This document shows, one piece after another, positions 34,723 through 44,154 of a DNA stretch of 64,000 bases. The notes under the pieces were generated by a model. It saw only the letters and a list, made by a program, of their open reading frames with translations, did no database searches and was not told where the DNA came from. The position numbers were made by a program, and so were the translations under genes. The DNA comes from Rhizobium jaguaris (GTDB taxonomy: Bacteria; Pseudomonadota; Alphaproteobacteria; Rhizobiales; Rhizobiaceae). Where the stretch lies: NCBI RefSeq assembly GCF_003627755.1, contig NZ_CP032694.1:2471501-2535500 (forward strand), written 5' to 3'. The stretch's first letter is position 1. Every line of letters starts with the position of its first letter.

Positions 34723-37352
34723 TCACTGGGCAGACGCCCTACCACGACGGCGGCCAACGCTCTTGGCCTCTTGCGGCTGCGGCAGTTCCTCTTCGACCCG
34801 CGGAGCGATGTCTGTCACGACATCTTCATGCACGACTTCCGGTCCATCCGCGGAGTCGGCGAGATTGGTGCTCGCCAACAGATCGGTCTGTCTGCCTCGC
34901 TTGCTGTCGCGAACGATGTGCAGCTCCTGATGAGGATAGGGAATGACAATCCCCTCCTCGCGAAAACGCTTCAGAATATCGATGCGCAGATTGTTGCGGA
35001 TATCCATGCCGTCGGAGAGATCGGAGAGATAGAACCGCATCTCGAAATCGAGCGAGGACGGACCGATGCGCAGGAATTCGACATGCGGCTCCGGATTTCT
35101 GAGCACCTTTGGGATGCCGCGTACGAGCTCCAGCAGAATATCCATCACCTTCTGCGGATCGGCGTCGAAACTGACGGAAACCGGGATTTCCGAGCGTGCC
35201 AGCCGGTTGCGGTGCGTCCAGTTACCGACCGAGCCGTTGATAAGCTCGGAATTCGGCACGATGATCGACTGCTTGCGGAAGGTTTCAATCTCCGTCGCAC
35301 GCACCGAGATGCGCTTGACGATGCCTTCCGAGGTACCCGAGACGATCCAGTCGCCGACCTTGAACGGCCGCTCGACCAAAAGGATCAGGCCCGAGACGAA
35401 GTTCGACACGATATTCTGCAGGCCGAAACCGATACCGACCGAGAGCGCGCTGGCAACGAGCGCCAGGCTCGACAGGTCGATGCCAGCAGCCGAAATGCCG
35501 ATGATCGCCGCCACGGCGACGCCGAGATAGCCGATGCCGGTCTTGACCGAATTGCGGACGCCCAAGTCCACCTGACCGCGCGCCATGACATTGCTGTCCA
35601 GCCAGCGCTGGAACCAGCGCGTGACCAGATAACCGCCGGCAAAGAGCAGGATGCCCGCGAAGATCCCGACCAGCGAAATCGACATGCTGCCGATGCGGAT
35701 TTCTGTGAACAGGCGATAGGCAAGTAGCTCCAGATCCTGAATATGGAACCCCAGGACAGCAGGATCAGCGGAATACCGGTCAGAAGCGCGACGGCATAGG
35801 TCGCAAGGCCAGCCGCAAGACCGGCCTGATCGAGCGCAACGTCACCGAGCGCGAAGCGGTTTTCGAGGAAACGCCCGACAGTCGTCTCGGCAAAAACTCC
35901 CTGCCGCGACACCGACTTGCCGAGCTGGAAGCCGATATACATGGTCACCAGAACGGCGCTGGTGACGATCAACTGCGTTGCGATGAAGCGCGCCAGACCG
36001 ACATAGCCGATCACAGCCGTGAAGATCAGCAATATGCCAAGCACCCGCAGGATAATCGCCATGCCATGGGGCCAGTGACGACCGGGAGCATCGGGATCTC
36101 CGTTCTTTGCGAGGACCGGCGATCCGAAGGAAGCAGCAATCAGGATCAGACCGATCAGCAGAGCCGCAAAGAAGCTCTTCGCCACAGTGACGACAACCGG
36201 AGAGCCCATGGATTCGCTAATGCGGTCGAAAACGTAGTCAAGACCATTGACGACGGCCATGGCCTGCATGCACCAAGTGAGAGAACGGGCCCCCTTGTTG
36301 GACAGTTTGACGAGGCGCCAATGCGGCCTGAAAGGCGCGAAAACGGCATTGGTCAGACGGCCGACGAAATAAACCAGTCCGATGAAGCCGAAAAAGGCAG
36401 CCAGTATCGGCGCGATATCCGGCCGCAGCACGTTGAAATTCGACAGAAGGAAAAAGGATGTAACAAGGAATGCCACCAACGACAGCGTGCGGATCAGCGT
36501 CGACCAGAAGGCGACCGAGAGGCGGCTGATATAGGGCGGATTTTCGATATTTTCGTCCCGCACATAATATCTGCCGAAGAGCCGGTAGCCCCCGGACAGG
36601 AAAATCAACCCTGCACCGAGCGACAGGAAGACTGCCGTCAGGAACGAGCCGAGCTTAGCCTTCAGAACGAAGCCGATCCAGCTTGTCACGGCATCGCGGA
36701 ATTCTATGCCCTCGTTACCGAGCGCGGCGCCCGCGTCCTCGAAGGTGCCAGCTGAGATCCCCGTGCGCTTGAACAGCGTCTCGGCAAACAGCTTACGACG
36801 CACCTCGATGAGCTGCATCGCAATCCGGTTGGCCGCAGCCACCAGATTATCGGAATCAACGTTGACAGCGCTGATTTGCGAACGTTCCGCATTGAGGCGG
36901 TCACGCTCTTGAGTGACGATTGCCGCTTCCGGTGGCTGGCCCTCCTTGGGCGGCGGGCCGAGTTGCGTCAGGCGCGCATCGATCTCAGCGGAGCGCGGCT
37001 TCAACCGCGTGGAAATTGCCGCTACGGAACGACTGAGCTCATCCACCCGACCGGAAAGCGCAACCAACGCGCTGTCATCAGCTCCTTCTTTCTTGGACTC
37101 GTCCTCGATCGAGGCAAAGTCCTTCTTGGCCTTGGCGAGATCGGCAACGGCGGCGTCCAGCAAACCGTTGGCAAGCTGTGCCGACTGCGGCGCCTGGCCT
37201 GAAGACTGTTGTTGCGTTTGTTGAGCGGGCTGTGCCTGCTGCTGAGACTGCGCAAAGGCGTGCTCGCCCACCAAAGGACCTGCCGCCACAGCGGCGCCCA
37301 ATCCCAAAAGCAGCACGGGCAAAAAACGGAGACGGTGTTTCAGCAGGCGCAA
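34723..37352 (-). CDS. Large MscS-family mechanosensitive channel with DUF3772, frameshifted
   Basis: A channel of about 876 residues once repaired. The TTG start at 37352 has GAGGAG 6 bases upstream. It has a signal peptide (VLLLGLGAAVAAGPL...AFA), a Gln-rich segment, a periplasmic helical DUF3772 domain (LSGRVDELSRSVAAISTRLK), about ten membrane segments and the MscS pore and vestibule (FGLQNIVSNFVSGLILLVER, VGDWIVSGTSEGIVKRISVR). The frame breaks at about 35749-35752: LLSWG continues in another frame as FHIQDLELLAYRLFTEIRIG. One missing G (a run of four instead of five; CCCC on the plus strand) accounts for it. It would protect against osmotic downshock, fitting a region that imports osmolytes. 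Confidence 0.85.
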
Positions 37353-37526
37353 GCAAAGCTCCTCGTCGCAGATAAAATCGCCGGCGGCTGATTAAACGGA
37401 TTCGCCGCACGAAAAAATGGAAGAACGGGGTCTTCCCATACTGTGATTGCGAATTTCACATTCCCTACGCGTACGCCTTGTAATGCAAAGAAAGGCGACA
37501 CGAAGGCATTCGCCACCTTTATCACC

Positions 37527-38087
37527 TCAGAATCCTGCTCCGGGCTTGGCAAGGTAGTCTTTCTCAGCCTCTGTTGACACGCGTCCAAGAATAGCGTTGC
37601 GATGCGGAAAGCGGCCATAGGCAGCTATAACGGTATGATGCCGGAGCGCATAGTCGATCTGCTCTTCGAGACCGAGCGAGCGGAAAAGAGCGACGGCCCG
37701 ATCTTGTTCGGCAAGGTCCTCGGCATGCTCGAACGGCATGTAGAGGAATATCCGCCGTTCCGCCGGCATCCCCTGATCCGCACCAACCTCCAACGCCTCT
37801 TTCGCCTCCTGCAATGCCAAACCATCCGTCGCAAAAGCAAGCGGTGTGCCGCGGTAGATGTTGCGGGCGAACTGATCGAGGACGATAACCGCTGCCAGCC
37901 GTCTTTCGGGCGTTGTCCGCCAAAGATCGGGCACCCCAGCGACCAATGCCAGATGCGTGTCTCGAAACCGGCGGCACATCTCTTCATCGAGAGTAACGGT
38001 CGAGCGGAACCAATCCTCGCTCGTGCACTCTTCGAACCAGAAGCTCAACACTTCCTCTGGCGTACAAACAATCGGATTTGCGACCAT
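37527..38087 (-). CDS. DUF924 family protein
   Basis: A 186-residue all-helical protein matching DUF924: VLSFWFEECTSEDWFRSTVT, RLAAVIVLDQFARNIYRGTP, FLYMPFEHAEDLAEQDRAV and YGRFPHRNAILGR near the end. The family has an unknown function and a TPR-like fold. ATG at 38087 is preceded by GGGAGGGAAGGA, a strong ribosome site; the longer frame to 38141 is less likely. It lies downstream of, but about 75 bases from, the import operon on the same strand. Confidence 0.85.
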   Translation of the reverse strand: MVANPIVCTPEEVLSFWFEECTSEDWFRSTVTLDEEMCRRFRDTHLALVAGVPDLWRTTPERRLAAVIVLDQFARNIYRGTPLAFATDGLALQEAKEALEVGADQGMPAERRIFLYMPFEHAEDLAEQDRAVALFRSLGLEEQIDYALRHHTVIAAYGRFPHRNAILGRVSTEAEKDYLAKPGAGF

Positions 38088-38161
38088 TCCTTCCCTCCCG
38101 GATGTCCGTCGGGAGATAGGTCCATCGGCGACGAACGGCAATGGCGAAGGCCGCCCGTTGC

Positions 38162-39223
38162 TCAGCTTTCCCGCAGAATCAGAATGAAGGCGATGCCCCC
38201 GACCAGACCGGTGACGATGCCGATCGGCATGTCCTCCGGCGCCATGATCAATCGCGCGGCGATATCGGCCCAGATTAATGTCAGCGCTCCGAAGGCGGCG
38301 CTCAGCGGCACAACGCGGACGTTATCGCCGCCAACAAACAGCCGGACGAAATGCGGCACCATCAGTCCGATAAAACCGATCGCTCCCGAAAAAGCGACCA
38401 TGACGCCTGTCAGCAACGCCGTGACAACAAACAGCAGGAAACGGAATTGCGATACGGCAATGCCGAGCGTCGCTGCCGTCTCGTCACCCATGGCAAGCGC
38501 ATTCAGCTCTCGCGATTTCAACATCAGCACGGCGAGGCAGACAAGGAGCACACCTGCCGGGTAGATCAGATGCTGCCATTGCGCCAGTCCCAAGCCGCCG
38601 AGCATCCAGAAGACGACGGTATTCGCCGCTCTGGGGTCGCCGAGGAAAATCAGGAGGTTCCCGAGCGCCGTGAAGACAAAGGCGACGGCGACGCCTGACA
38701 GCACCAGCCGGTCGGCTGAACGCGCGCGCGTCAGCCGGGTCACCAGCGCCACGGCCGCCGTCGCGAGCAGCGCGCCGGCGAAGGAGAATAACGGCACGGT
38801 CAACAGCCCGAGGACGAGCCCTGTGTGCAGCAGGGCCAGAATAGCGCCGAAAGCGGCACCCGAGGAAACGCCGAGAAGATGCGGGTCAGCCAGCGGGTTT
38901 CGCGTCAAGGCCTGCAGCACCGCTCCGGTGACCGCAAGCCCGGCCCCCACCAGCAAGGCCAAAATGACGCGCGGGAAACGCACGTCCCAAACGATGCTTT
39001 CCTGCCCGCCGGACCATGTGATGGGAAACAACCCCGCGTACAGCTTGTCGGCGACGATCGACCAGACGGTCGCAAATGGGATTGGCGCTGCGCCGAAGGA
39101 AACGCCAGCCGTGATGGACAGGGCGAGGAACGCAGCAAGGAGAAGGATCAGAGTGGGAAGGCCGAGGCGCATGCGAAAATCCAAGAAGCGATCCGTCCAG
39201 TGATCGACTGGACGGATAGGCAT
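38162..39223 (-). CDS. FecCD/BtuC-type ABC permease
   Basis: A 353-residue polytopic permease of the iron-siderophore/B12 family. About ten hydrophobic segments are visible, with VRFPRVILALLVGAGLAVTG, NPLADPHLLGVSSGAAFGA and IGFIGLMVPHFVRLFVGGDN as the conserved landmarks. It is the last gene of an operon headed by a cobalamin riboswitch, which argues for cobalamin (or a corrinoid) as substrate in place of a ferric siderophore. The ribosome site before ATG 39223 is weak, and an internal ATG at 39172 is possible. Confidence 0.88.
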   Translation of the reverse strand: MPIRPVDHWTDRFLDFRMRLGLPTLILLLAAFLALSITAGVSFGAAPIPFATVWSIVADKLYAGLFPITWSGGQESIVWDVRFPRVILALLVGAGLAVTGAVLQALTRNPLADPHLLGVSSGAAFGAILALLHTGLVLGLLTVPLFSFAGALLATAAVALVTRLTRARSADRLVLSGVAVAFVFTALGNLLIFLGDPRAANTVVFWMLGGLGLAQWQHLIYPAGVLLVCLAVLMLKSRELNALAMGDETAATLGIAVSQFRFLLFVVTALLTGVMVAFSGAIGFIGLMVPHFVRLFVGGDNVRVVPLSAAFGALTLIWADIAARLIMAPEDMPIGIVTGLVGGIAFILILRES

Positions 39224-39232
39224 AGTCGTTCG

Positions 39233-40192
39233 TTACATCGCTTCCGGATGGAACGCCTTCGCCAGCGTGGCGATGGCCTCGATATTGCGCGGTCCCGGCG
39301 TGGCCTCAACGTAGGGAAGCACGACGAAGCGGTCGTTCTTCACTGCGTCGATATGCTTGAAGGCCGGATTGTTCTTCAGAAATGCAATCTTCTGGGCGGC
39401 GGTGACTTCGCCGTAGTCGACGATGACAATGACTTCCGGGTTCTTCTCGATCACCGGCTCCCAGGAGACCTCCGTCCAGCTCTTTGCGACATCGTCCATG
39501 ATGTTGGTGCCGCCGGCCGCTTCGATCATCGCTGTCGGGATGCCATAACGACCCGACGTAAAGGGTTTCTCCTCGCCGGAATCATAGACGAAGACGCGGG
39601 TCGGCTTGTCAACATGGCTGATCTTCGACTCGATATCGCCGAGCTGCCTGCGATAGCCCGCAACCAAGGCTTCGGCCCGGTCCTCGACACGGAAAATCCT
39701 GCCGAGGTTCAGCAGGTCGACGAACATGTCGTCCATGGTCGGCTTGTTCTTCTGCATAACAAAGATGCAGGATTCGGTGAGCTCATAGACCTTGATGCCG
39801 AAGGGCGCCAAAGTCTCCGGCGTCACTTCCCCGCCCACTTTCATGCCGTAATTCCAGCCGCCGAAATAAAAGTCGGCATTGGCGCCGAGCAACACTTCCT
39901 TGGTCGGATATTTCGGCGACAATTCCGGCAGTTCCTTGATGCCGTTGCGCAGCTTTTCATCCAGCGTCTTCCAACCGGAAACGCCGGTGTAGCCGACCAT
40001 GCGGTCCTGCAGCTTCAGCGCCAGCATCATTTCGGTGAGGTTTACATCGTTGGAAACGGCGTGCTCCGGCGCCTTGTCGAAGGTAACGTCGCGATTGCAG
40101 CTACGCACGGTGACGGGTTCGGCGAAGGCAACGCCGGTAAACAGCGTGCCGAAGATAAAGGCGGTAGCGGACAGAGACATGCGGAAAGACAT
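39233..40192 (-). CDS. BtuF-like periplasmic binding protein of ABC importer
   Basis: A 319-residue class III binding protein. A signal peptide (MSLSATAFIFGTLFTGVAFA, then EPVTV) precedes a mature domain with VRSCNRDVTFDKAPEHAVSN and a helical backbone, ending PYVEATPGPRNIEAIATLAK. ATG at 40192 has GGA about 7 bases upstream; a TTG at 40204 that touches the ATPase stop is an alternative. It should bind the ligand imported by the adjacent permease and ATPase. A riboswitch at 41530-41720 suggests the ligand is cobalamin or a precursor, but the sequence alone cannot distinguish iron complexes. Confidence 0.85.
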   Translation of the reverse strand: MSFRMSLSATAFIFGTLFTGVAFAEPVTVRSCNRDVTFDKAPEHAVSNDVNLTEMMLALKLQDRMVGYTGVSGWKTLDEKLRNGIKELPELSPKYPTKEVLLGANADFYFGGWNYGMKVGGEVTPETLAPFGIKVYELTESCIFVMQKNKPTMDDMFVDLLNLGRIFRVEDRAEALVAGYRRQLGDIESKISHVDKPTRVFVYDSGEEKPFTSGRYGIPTAMIEAAGGTNIMDDVAKSWTEVSWEPVIEKNPEVIVIVDYGEVTAAQKIAFLKNNPAFKHIDAVKNDRFVVLPYVEATPGPRNIEAIATLAKAFHPEAM

Positions 40193-40204
40193 AGATGATT
40201 CCAA

Positions 40205-40984
40205 TCAGCGAAGAGAAAAAGTGAGGCGGTGGGATGCGTCGCCGACGACCTGGTGGCTTGCTTCGACACGGAAGGCGGATGAGATGCGCTCGGGGGTCAG
40301 GACGTCGGTTGGCAGGCCATGGCCGGTCAGACGGCCGGAATCGAGCACCGCAACATGCGTCGCGAAATCGGCGGCGAGATTGATGTCGTGCAAGGTGGTG
40401 ATGATCGTCCGGCCGAGGCCTTTCAACAGGTCCAGTATCTCGAGCTGATGGCGGATATCGAGATGATTGGTCGGCTCGTCGAGGATGATGAGCTCCGGTT
40501 CCTGCGCCAGCGCTCGGGCGACCAACACCCGCTGTTTCTCGCCGCCCGAAAGCGACGCGAATTGCCGGAGCGCCAGATGTTTGAGTTCCAGGCGGAGAAG
40601 TACCGTCGCCGTTACCGCATGATCCTCCTCGCTCCAGCGCGCCATGCCTCTGCGATGGGGAATGCGGCCCATCATCACCACGTCGCGAACGCTGAAAGGA
40701 AAATCGCCCGGCGTCTCCTGCAGGACGACGGCAATGCGTTGCGCCGCCTCGCGCGGGCCGATCGACCAGAGATCGATGCCGTCGAGACGCACCAAACCCC
40801 GTTGCGGCCGGACACCACGATAGAGGCACCGCAGCAGGGTCGATTTTCCTGCCCCGTTCGGGCCGATAATTGCCAGCCGGTCACCGGCGGCAACCGACAG
40901 GCTGATGTCGCGGATGATCGGCTTGCCCTGGTGCGGCCCCCAGGTGATGCCATCGGCCTCCAGCCGCACGCATTTCTCCTGCAT
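40205..40984 (-). CDS. FecE/BtuD-type ABC ATP-binding protein
   Basis: A 259-residue ATPase. Walker A is GPNGAGKST (LAIIGPNGAGKSTLLRCLYR), the signature LSGGEKQRVLVARALAQ precedes Walker B (LIILDEPTNHLDI), and the switch His is in TTLHDINLAADFA. It powers the B12/iron-type importer encoded next to it. AGGAG sits 7 bases before the ATG at 40984. The gene is the second in the operon after the DUF1636 gene and precedes the binding protein by 12 bases. Confidence 0.92.
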   Translation of the reverse strand: MQEKCVRLEADGITWGPHQGKPIIRDISLSVAAGDRLAIIGPNGAGKSTLLRCLYRGVRPQRGLVRLDGIDLWSIGPREAAQRIAVVLQETPGDFPFSVRDVVMMGRIPHRRGMARWSEEDHAVTATVLLRLELKHLALRQFASLSGGEKQRVLVARALAQEPELIILDEPTNHLDIRHQLEILDLLKGLGRTIITTLHDINLAADFATHVAVLDSGRLTGHGLPTDVLTPERISSAFRVEASHQVVGDASHRLTFSLR

Positions 40985-40993
40985 GGGCCGCTC

Positions 40994-41407
40994 CTATTGC
41001 AAAAGCGCCGGCAGGCGCTCGACCGCGACAATGGCGGCTGGAATGCGCGCCAATGTCTTGCCGCCTAGCGCTCTTTGGCGTTCGCCCTTGCGCGTCAAGC
41101 CGTCGGGCCGGTCGCGATAGAGCTGCGCAAAGGAGACGAGCGCGGAGATATCGGCTTCGCCCTTTATATCGCCGAAGAGGTAAGTCGCCTTTGCCGTTGC
41201 CTGGAAGGCGACCGTGCACGGTCGCTCACAGCCGGCCATACAAACGCTGCCTTGCAGGCTGAAATCCTCGGAAAGCACCGTGCCTGCCTGAGCAATTGCG
41301 GCCTGAAGGCGCTTCAGCAGATCAAAACCCGGCCGGCACGGTGCGCCGGTGTGGCGGCAATCCGTGCATACGGTGATCCGATGCGTCTGCTCTTTTGCTT
41401 TGTCCAT
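40994..41407 (-). CDS. DUF1636 family metal-binding protein, riboswitch-controlled
   Basis: A 137-residue protein with paired cysteines typical of a thioredoxin-like, cluster-binding DUF1636 fold: ITVCTDCRHTGAPCRPG and GSVCMAGCERPCTVAF. Such genes are found with cobalamin biosynthesis and transport genes in proteobacteria, but no reaction is known. It is the first gene of the import operon. ATG at 41407 has GGGAGG 6 bases upstream. The cobalamin riboswitch lies about 120 bases upstream, so the whole operon should be repressed when B12 is plentiful. Confidence 0.85.
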   Translation of the reverse strand: MDKAKEQTHRITVCTDCRHTGAPCRPGFDLLKRLQAAIAQAGTVLSEDFSLQGSVCMAGCERPCTVAFQATAKATYLFGDIKGEADISALVSFAQLYRDRPDGLTRKGERQRALGGKTLARIPAAIVAVERLPALLQ

Positions 41408-41529
41408 GAAAAGCCTCCCGGAGATCTCGCCGGAGGCAAAGTCAAGATAGGGCCTGCGGGCACAATGGCGCCGTCGCCCAACCACTGAATTTCCATCGGA
41501 ACACCCCGTCCGTTGCGGTTGACGTTGTC

Positions 41530-41720
41530 GATGGCAGGTCTCCTGGCTCGCGGGTCACAGCCCGTTCGCACCTTCCCGGCATGAAGCCAGTGGCATGTCG
41601 CGAACGCGCTCTCCGCTTACAGTTGCGGGGGCAGCCACGGTTTTGGCCCCTGATGGGTAATCCGCACCGTGTTCCCTTTTCAGCCGCCCTCCGGATGATC
41701 CCGGCGGCAGCACCATCGGC
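41530..41720 (-). promoter_or_regulatory. Cobalamin (AdoCbl) riboswitch
   Basis: Read on the minus strand the segment shows the full core of a cobalamin riboswitch in order: GAAAAGGGAACACGGTGCGG, then CTGCCCCCGCAACTGTAAGC (the B12-box), GCCACTGGCTTCATGCCGGG, AAGG and the closing GACCCGCGAGCCAGGAGACC / TGCC. The boundaries are approximate. It precedes the DUF1636 gene and three importer genes on the same strand, so ligand binding should lower their expression. Confidence 0.92.
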
Positions 41721-41944
41721 ATCGTTCTTCTCACAGAAAATCGCAACGGGCAATGGCGGTGTCATCAATGTCTGCACTTGTCCCCGAGTCCTAACTTACC
41801 ACAACCAGCAAATTTGTTACGTTATTACGTTACGTATTTCAATCAGGAAATTGAACGTCGGCCACGGATGGAAAACCGCGTCTGCCGGAACCAAGGTGAA
41901 TACGGAGCGCCATCCCGCCCCTTAACGAGCGCGACAAGCTCCCG

Positions 41945-43360
41945 TCACACCGCCTTACACTGTGGATAAAACCGCGTCGCTACGCCTTCGGCGGCCGCAT
42001 AGGCCTGCGTCACGATCTCCGGCACAAGATCGATATCCGGCAAGCTCCCAAGTCCCAGCGGGCCGATGGCAAAAAGTCCCTCCGTCACTTGTCCATCCAC
42101 GGAAAGCGCGCCGGTTGCTTCCACAGCCAAACCAAGACCGAGTTCGTCCGGTGTGGCGAGGCTCGCGTTGATCAGGCTCCGCATCAATGTCGTGTCGAGA
42201 TCAGGCTCCTGGCAGCGGCAATCGATCACCTCATCGGCATAGATCTGCTCCGCGCCACGCCGACCGGCGGGCTTCAGCGTCAATCCTGTCGGCGTGCGCC
42301 GCAGGAATTGTCCGCGACGCAGCAGCGTATTGCCCTCCGCCAGTTCCTGTTTCAGCCGAACATGCAGCGCTTCCGGCAGGCGATTGCGGTGGCTGTCGTA
42401 AAGAGCCCGCAAATGGCGATTGAATTGCTGTTTCTGTCCTGCCGGCAGCGAGCGCCAAAGCGAACGGGCATGTTTGCGTAGGCCGTTCATGACGGACTGC
42501 CAGCTTTGCCCGCTCGCCTCGGCATTCTCGCAAGCCCGTCGGATAAAACGTACGATCTCGCTGAGACTGCCGGGCATGGCTTCCGCGGGAAAAACCGGAT
42601 CGGCATTGCTGCGCGTGTGGCCTTGCGGCAAGAAGCCGTGTTTCGAGATAATGGTGATCTGCCCGCCATAACCATTGTCGCGCATCTGCAGCAGCCGGTC
42701 GACGACACGCAGACCGCTGCCGAGCAATACCGTATGCGGGCGCGACACCAGGCGCCGGGCGCGGACAGCCGTCGGCGTCGCCACGGATTCACCGCTCTGC
42801 GGCTCGCGATCGGAAATGCCGTAACCGGTCGCCAGGATCACCGTGTCGAACAGCGGATTGGAAGCGCCGGCACTCTCCACCAGAAAGCGGTCGCCATGGC
42901 TGCGGCGAAGGCCGACGACCGTCTCGGCGCTGACTTGTACTGTGATATCCCGCCGTGAGGACAATGCCTCGGAAAAGCGCTGATAGACATAATCGCTGAA
43001 AATGCGCTTCGGCACGAATATCTGCAGGAAGCCAGGTATTGCCGCCGGCACCGCACTGCGGAACGTTGCATTGCTACAGAGCCAATCATTGAAATCGTCG
43101 GGATCTCCGGCGGAAACCGAGAGATCGCGTACACGGCTGTTTAGGATCTCGCTACTATGGCCGGAAGCCAGAGCCTGACCGCCGCTAACGCTGGAATTCG
43201 GATCGAAAAGCTGCAGATGAAAAGGCGTCCGCACCGTCTTCATCAAGGCGATAGCCATCATCATGCCGGAAAAGCCGCGGCCGATGACGGCGATGCGCGG
43301 CATCGCATAGGCCTGTGCCGACGCACTTGCCTTGGCGGAAAAAAGTCCCTGAACCGTCAT
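41945..43360 (-). CDS. FAD/NAD(P)-binding protein, paralogue of 46953
   Basis: A 471-residue flavoprotein of the FAD/NAD(P)-binding (NAD_binding_9) family. The dinucleotide motif IAVIGRGFSGMMMAIAL opens the protein, followed by LQLFDPNSSVSGGQALASGH, a second nucleotide motif around HTVLLGSGLRVVDRLLQMRD and a C-terminal GLFAIGPLGLGSLPDIDLVP. A similar gene lies at 46953-48416 (both share the DLWWAMP/SLWRSLPAGQ and RHLRALYDSHRNRLP-type segments). ATG at 43360 has AGGAG 5 bases upstream. It is probably involved in an oxidation or hydroxylation, but the substrate is unknown. Confidence 0.8.
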   Translation of the reverse strand: MTVQGLFSAKASASAQAYAMPRIAVIGRGFSGMMMAIALMKTVRTPFHLQLFDPNSSVSGGQALASGHSSEILNSRVRDLSVSAGDPDDFNDWLCSNATFRSAVPAAIPGFLQIFVPKRIFSDYVYQRFSEALSSRRDITVQVSAETVVGLRRSHGDRFLVESAGASNPLFDTVILATGYGISDREPQSGESVATPTAVRARRLVSRPHTVLLGSGLRVVDRLLQMRDNGYGGQITIISKHGFLPQGHTRSNADPVFPAEAMPGSLSEIVRFIRRACENAEASGQSWQSVMNGLRKHARSLWRSLPAGQKQQFNRHLRALYDSHRNRLPEALHVRLKQELAEGNTLLRRGQFLRRTPTGLTLKPAGRRGAEQIYADEVIDCRCQEPDLDTTLMRSLINASLATPDELGLGLAVEATGALSVDGQVTEGLFAIGPLGLGSLPDIDLVPEIVTQAYAAAEGVATRFYPQCKAV

Positions 43361-43739
43361 ATCAACTCCTGGGGCAAGAGGTGGCTGATCATGCTTTTCT
43401 AAGGGCATACTGATACTGTGAACCGCACGCAGTGCGGCCACCGAACACCTGGCCGCTAGAGCGCCGCACGTTCGTAAACGCACAAGGGCCGCTCTGGTTC
43501 TTTGAACCAAGAGCATCGCTTCCGTTGCGGTATTCCACCTGAAAGCGGGATGCTCCCGACAGGTCCGCACACGAGTGCGGAACGCTATTCCTTTGACCAA
43601 CTGCATGCTTCCAGCCTCTCGGCGACGTGAAAGAGTGCAGTTGTTGCTATTGTCTACTTATTTAGTCGTATATGAAAGCGCGAAAATGCGCCGGGAGCAA
43701 GCGCTTTCTTGCGACCGACATTTTGACGGCAGATGATGT
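43361..43739. other. Gene-free stretch with hairpins
   Basis: No gene is seen in these 379 bases. Two small hairpins are visible: GCTCTGGTTC TTT GAACCAAGAGC at 43491-43514, and CCGCAC ACGA GTGCGG near 43566-43581. They could be parts of the leader of the minus-strand flavoprotein gene or of a small RNA. No known riboswitch consensus was recognised. Confidence 0.4.
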
Positions 43740-44012
43740 TTACGGCATCGCCGCGCACAAAATGTTGTGCAACTGCGGCCTCACCGGCCTGGTCTGCTTA
43801 TTCTCGACCCTCTTGGCGAACGCCGAAAACAACTGGTAGCCCTGCTCCCACCGACCAAAGCCGCCAGCGATATTGATGTGGCCGGCATGGCCGAGATCAT
43901 GAAGGTCGCTGTCCCATCGTGCCGCACGCTGGCGAAGCTCGGCGAAATCCATATAGGGATCGTCGCGGCTGCCAACGACAAGGCTCGGAAACGGCAGAGT
44001 TCTTGAGGGCAT
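43740..44012 (-). pseudogene. Truncated RBBP9/YdeN-type serine hydrolase
   Basis: Only the C-terminal half of a small alpha/beta hydrolase is present: LPFPSLVVGSRDDPYMDFAE contains the catalytic Asp region, and DLGHAGHINIAGGFGRWEQG contains the His. The nucleophile-bearing N-terminal half is missing. In the same frame upstream of 44012 a few more family-like codons (HPGAIDFGV) occur before a TAG at about 44070, so this is a remnant rather than a short gene with its own start. It is probably inactive. Confidence 0.65.
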
Positions 44013-44154
44013 TACGCCGAAATCGATGGCGCCGGGATGTAATCTCTCTGGATAAGCAAAGAAAATCTAATGTATAGTACATCTATAGAAATTACGCGCC
44101 TATCGGTTTTGTACAGCTAAGTCACTGATATGCCATCGGCTGACGGAGTGATGG

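Noticed and set aside
38825..40198. Open frame of 457 codons on the plus strand
   Set aside because: Shadow of the permease and binding-protein genes.
41528..41730. Open frames across the riboswitch (for example 41581-41925)
   Set aside because: The sequence has the full cobalamin riboswitch core and no protein-like features.
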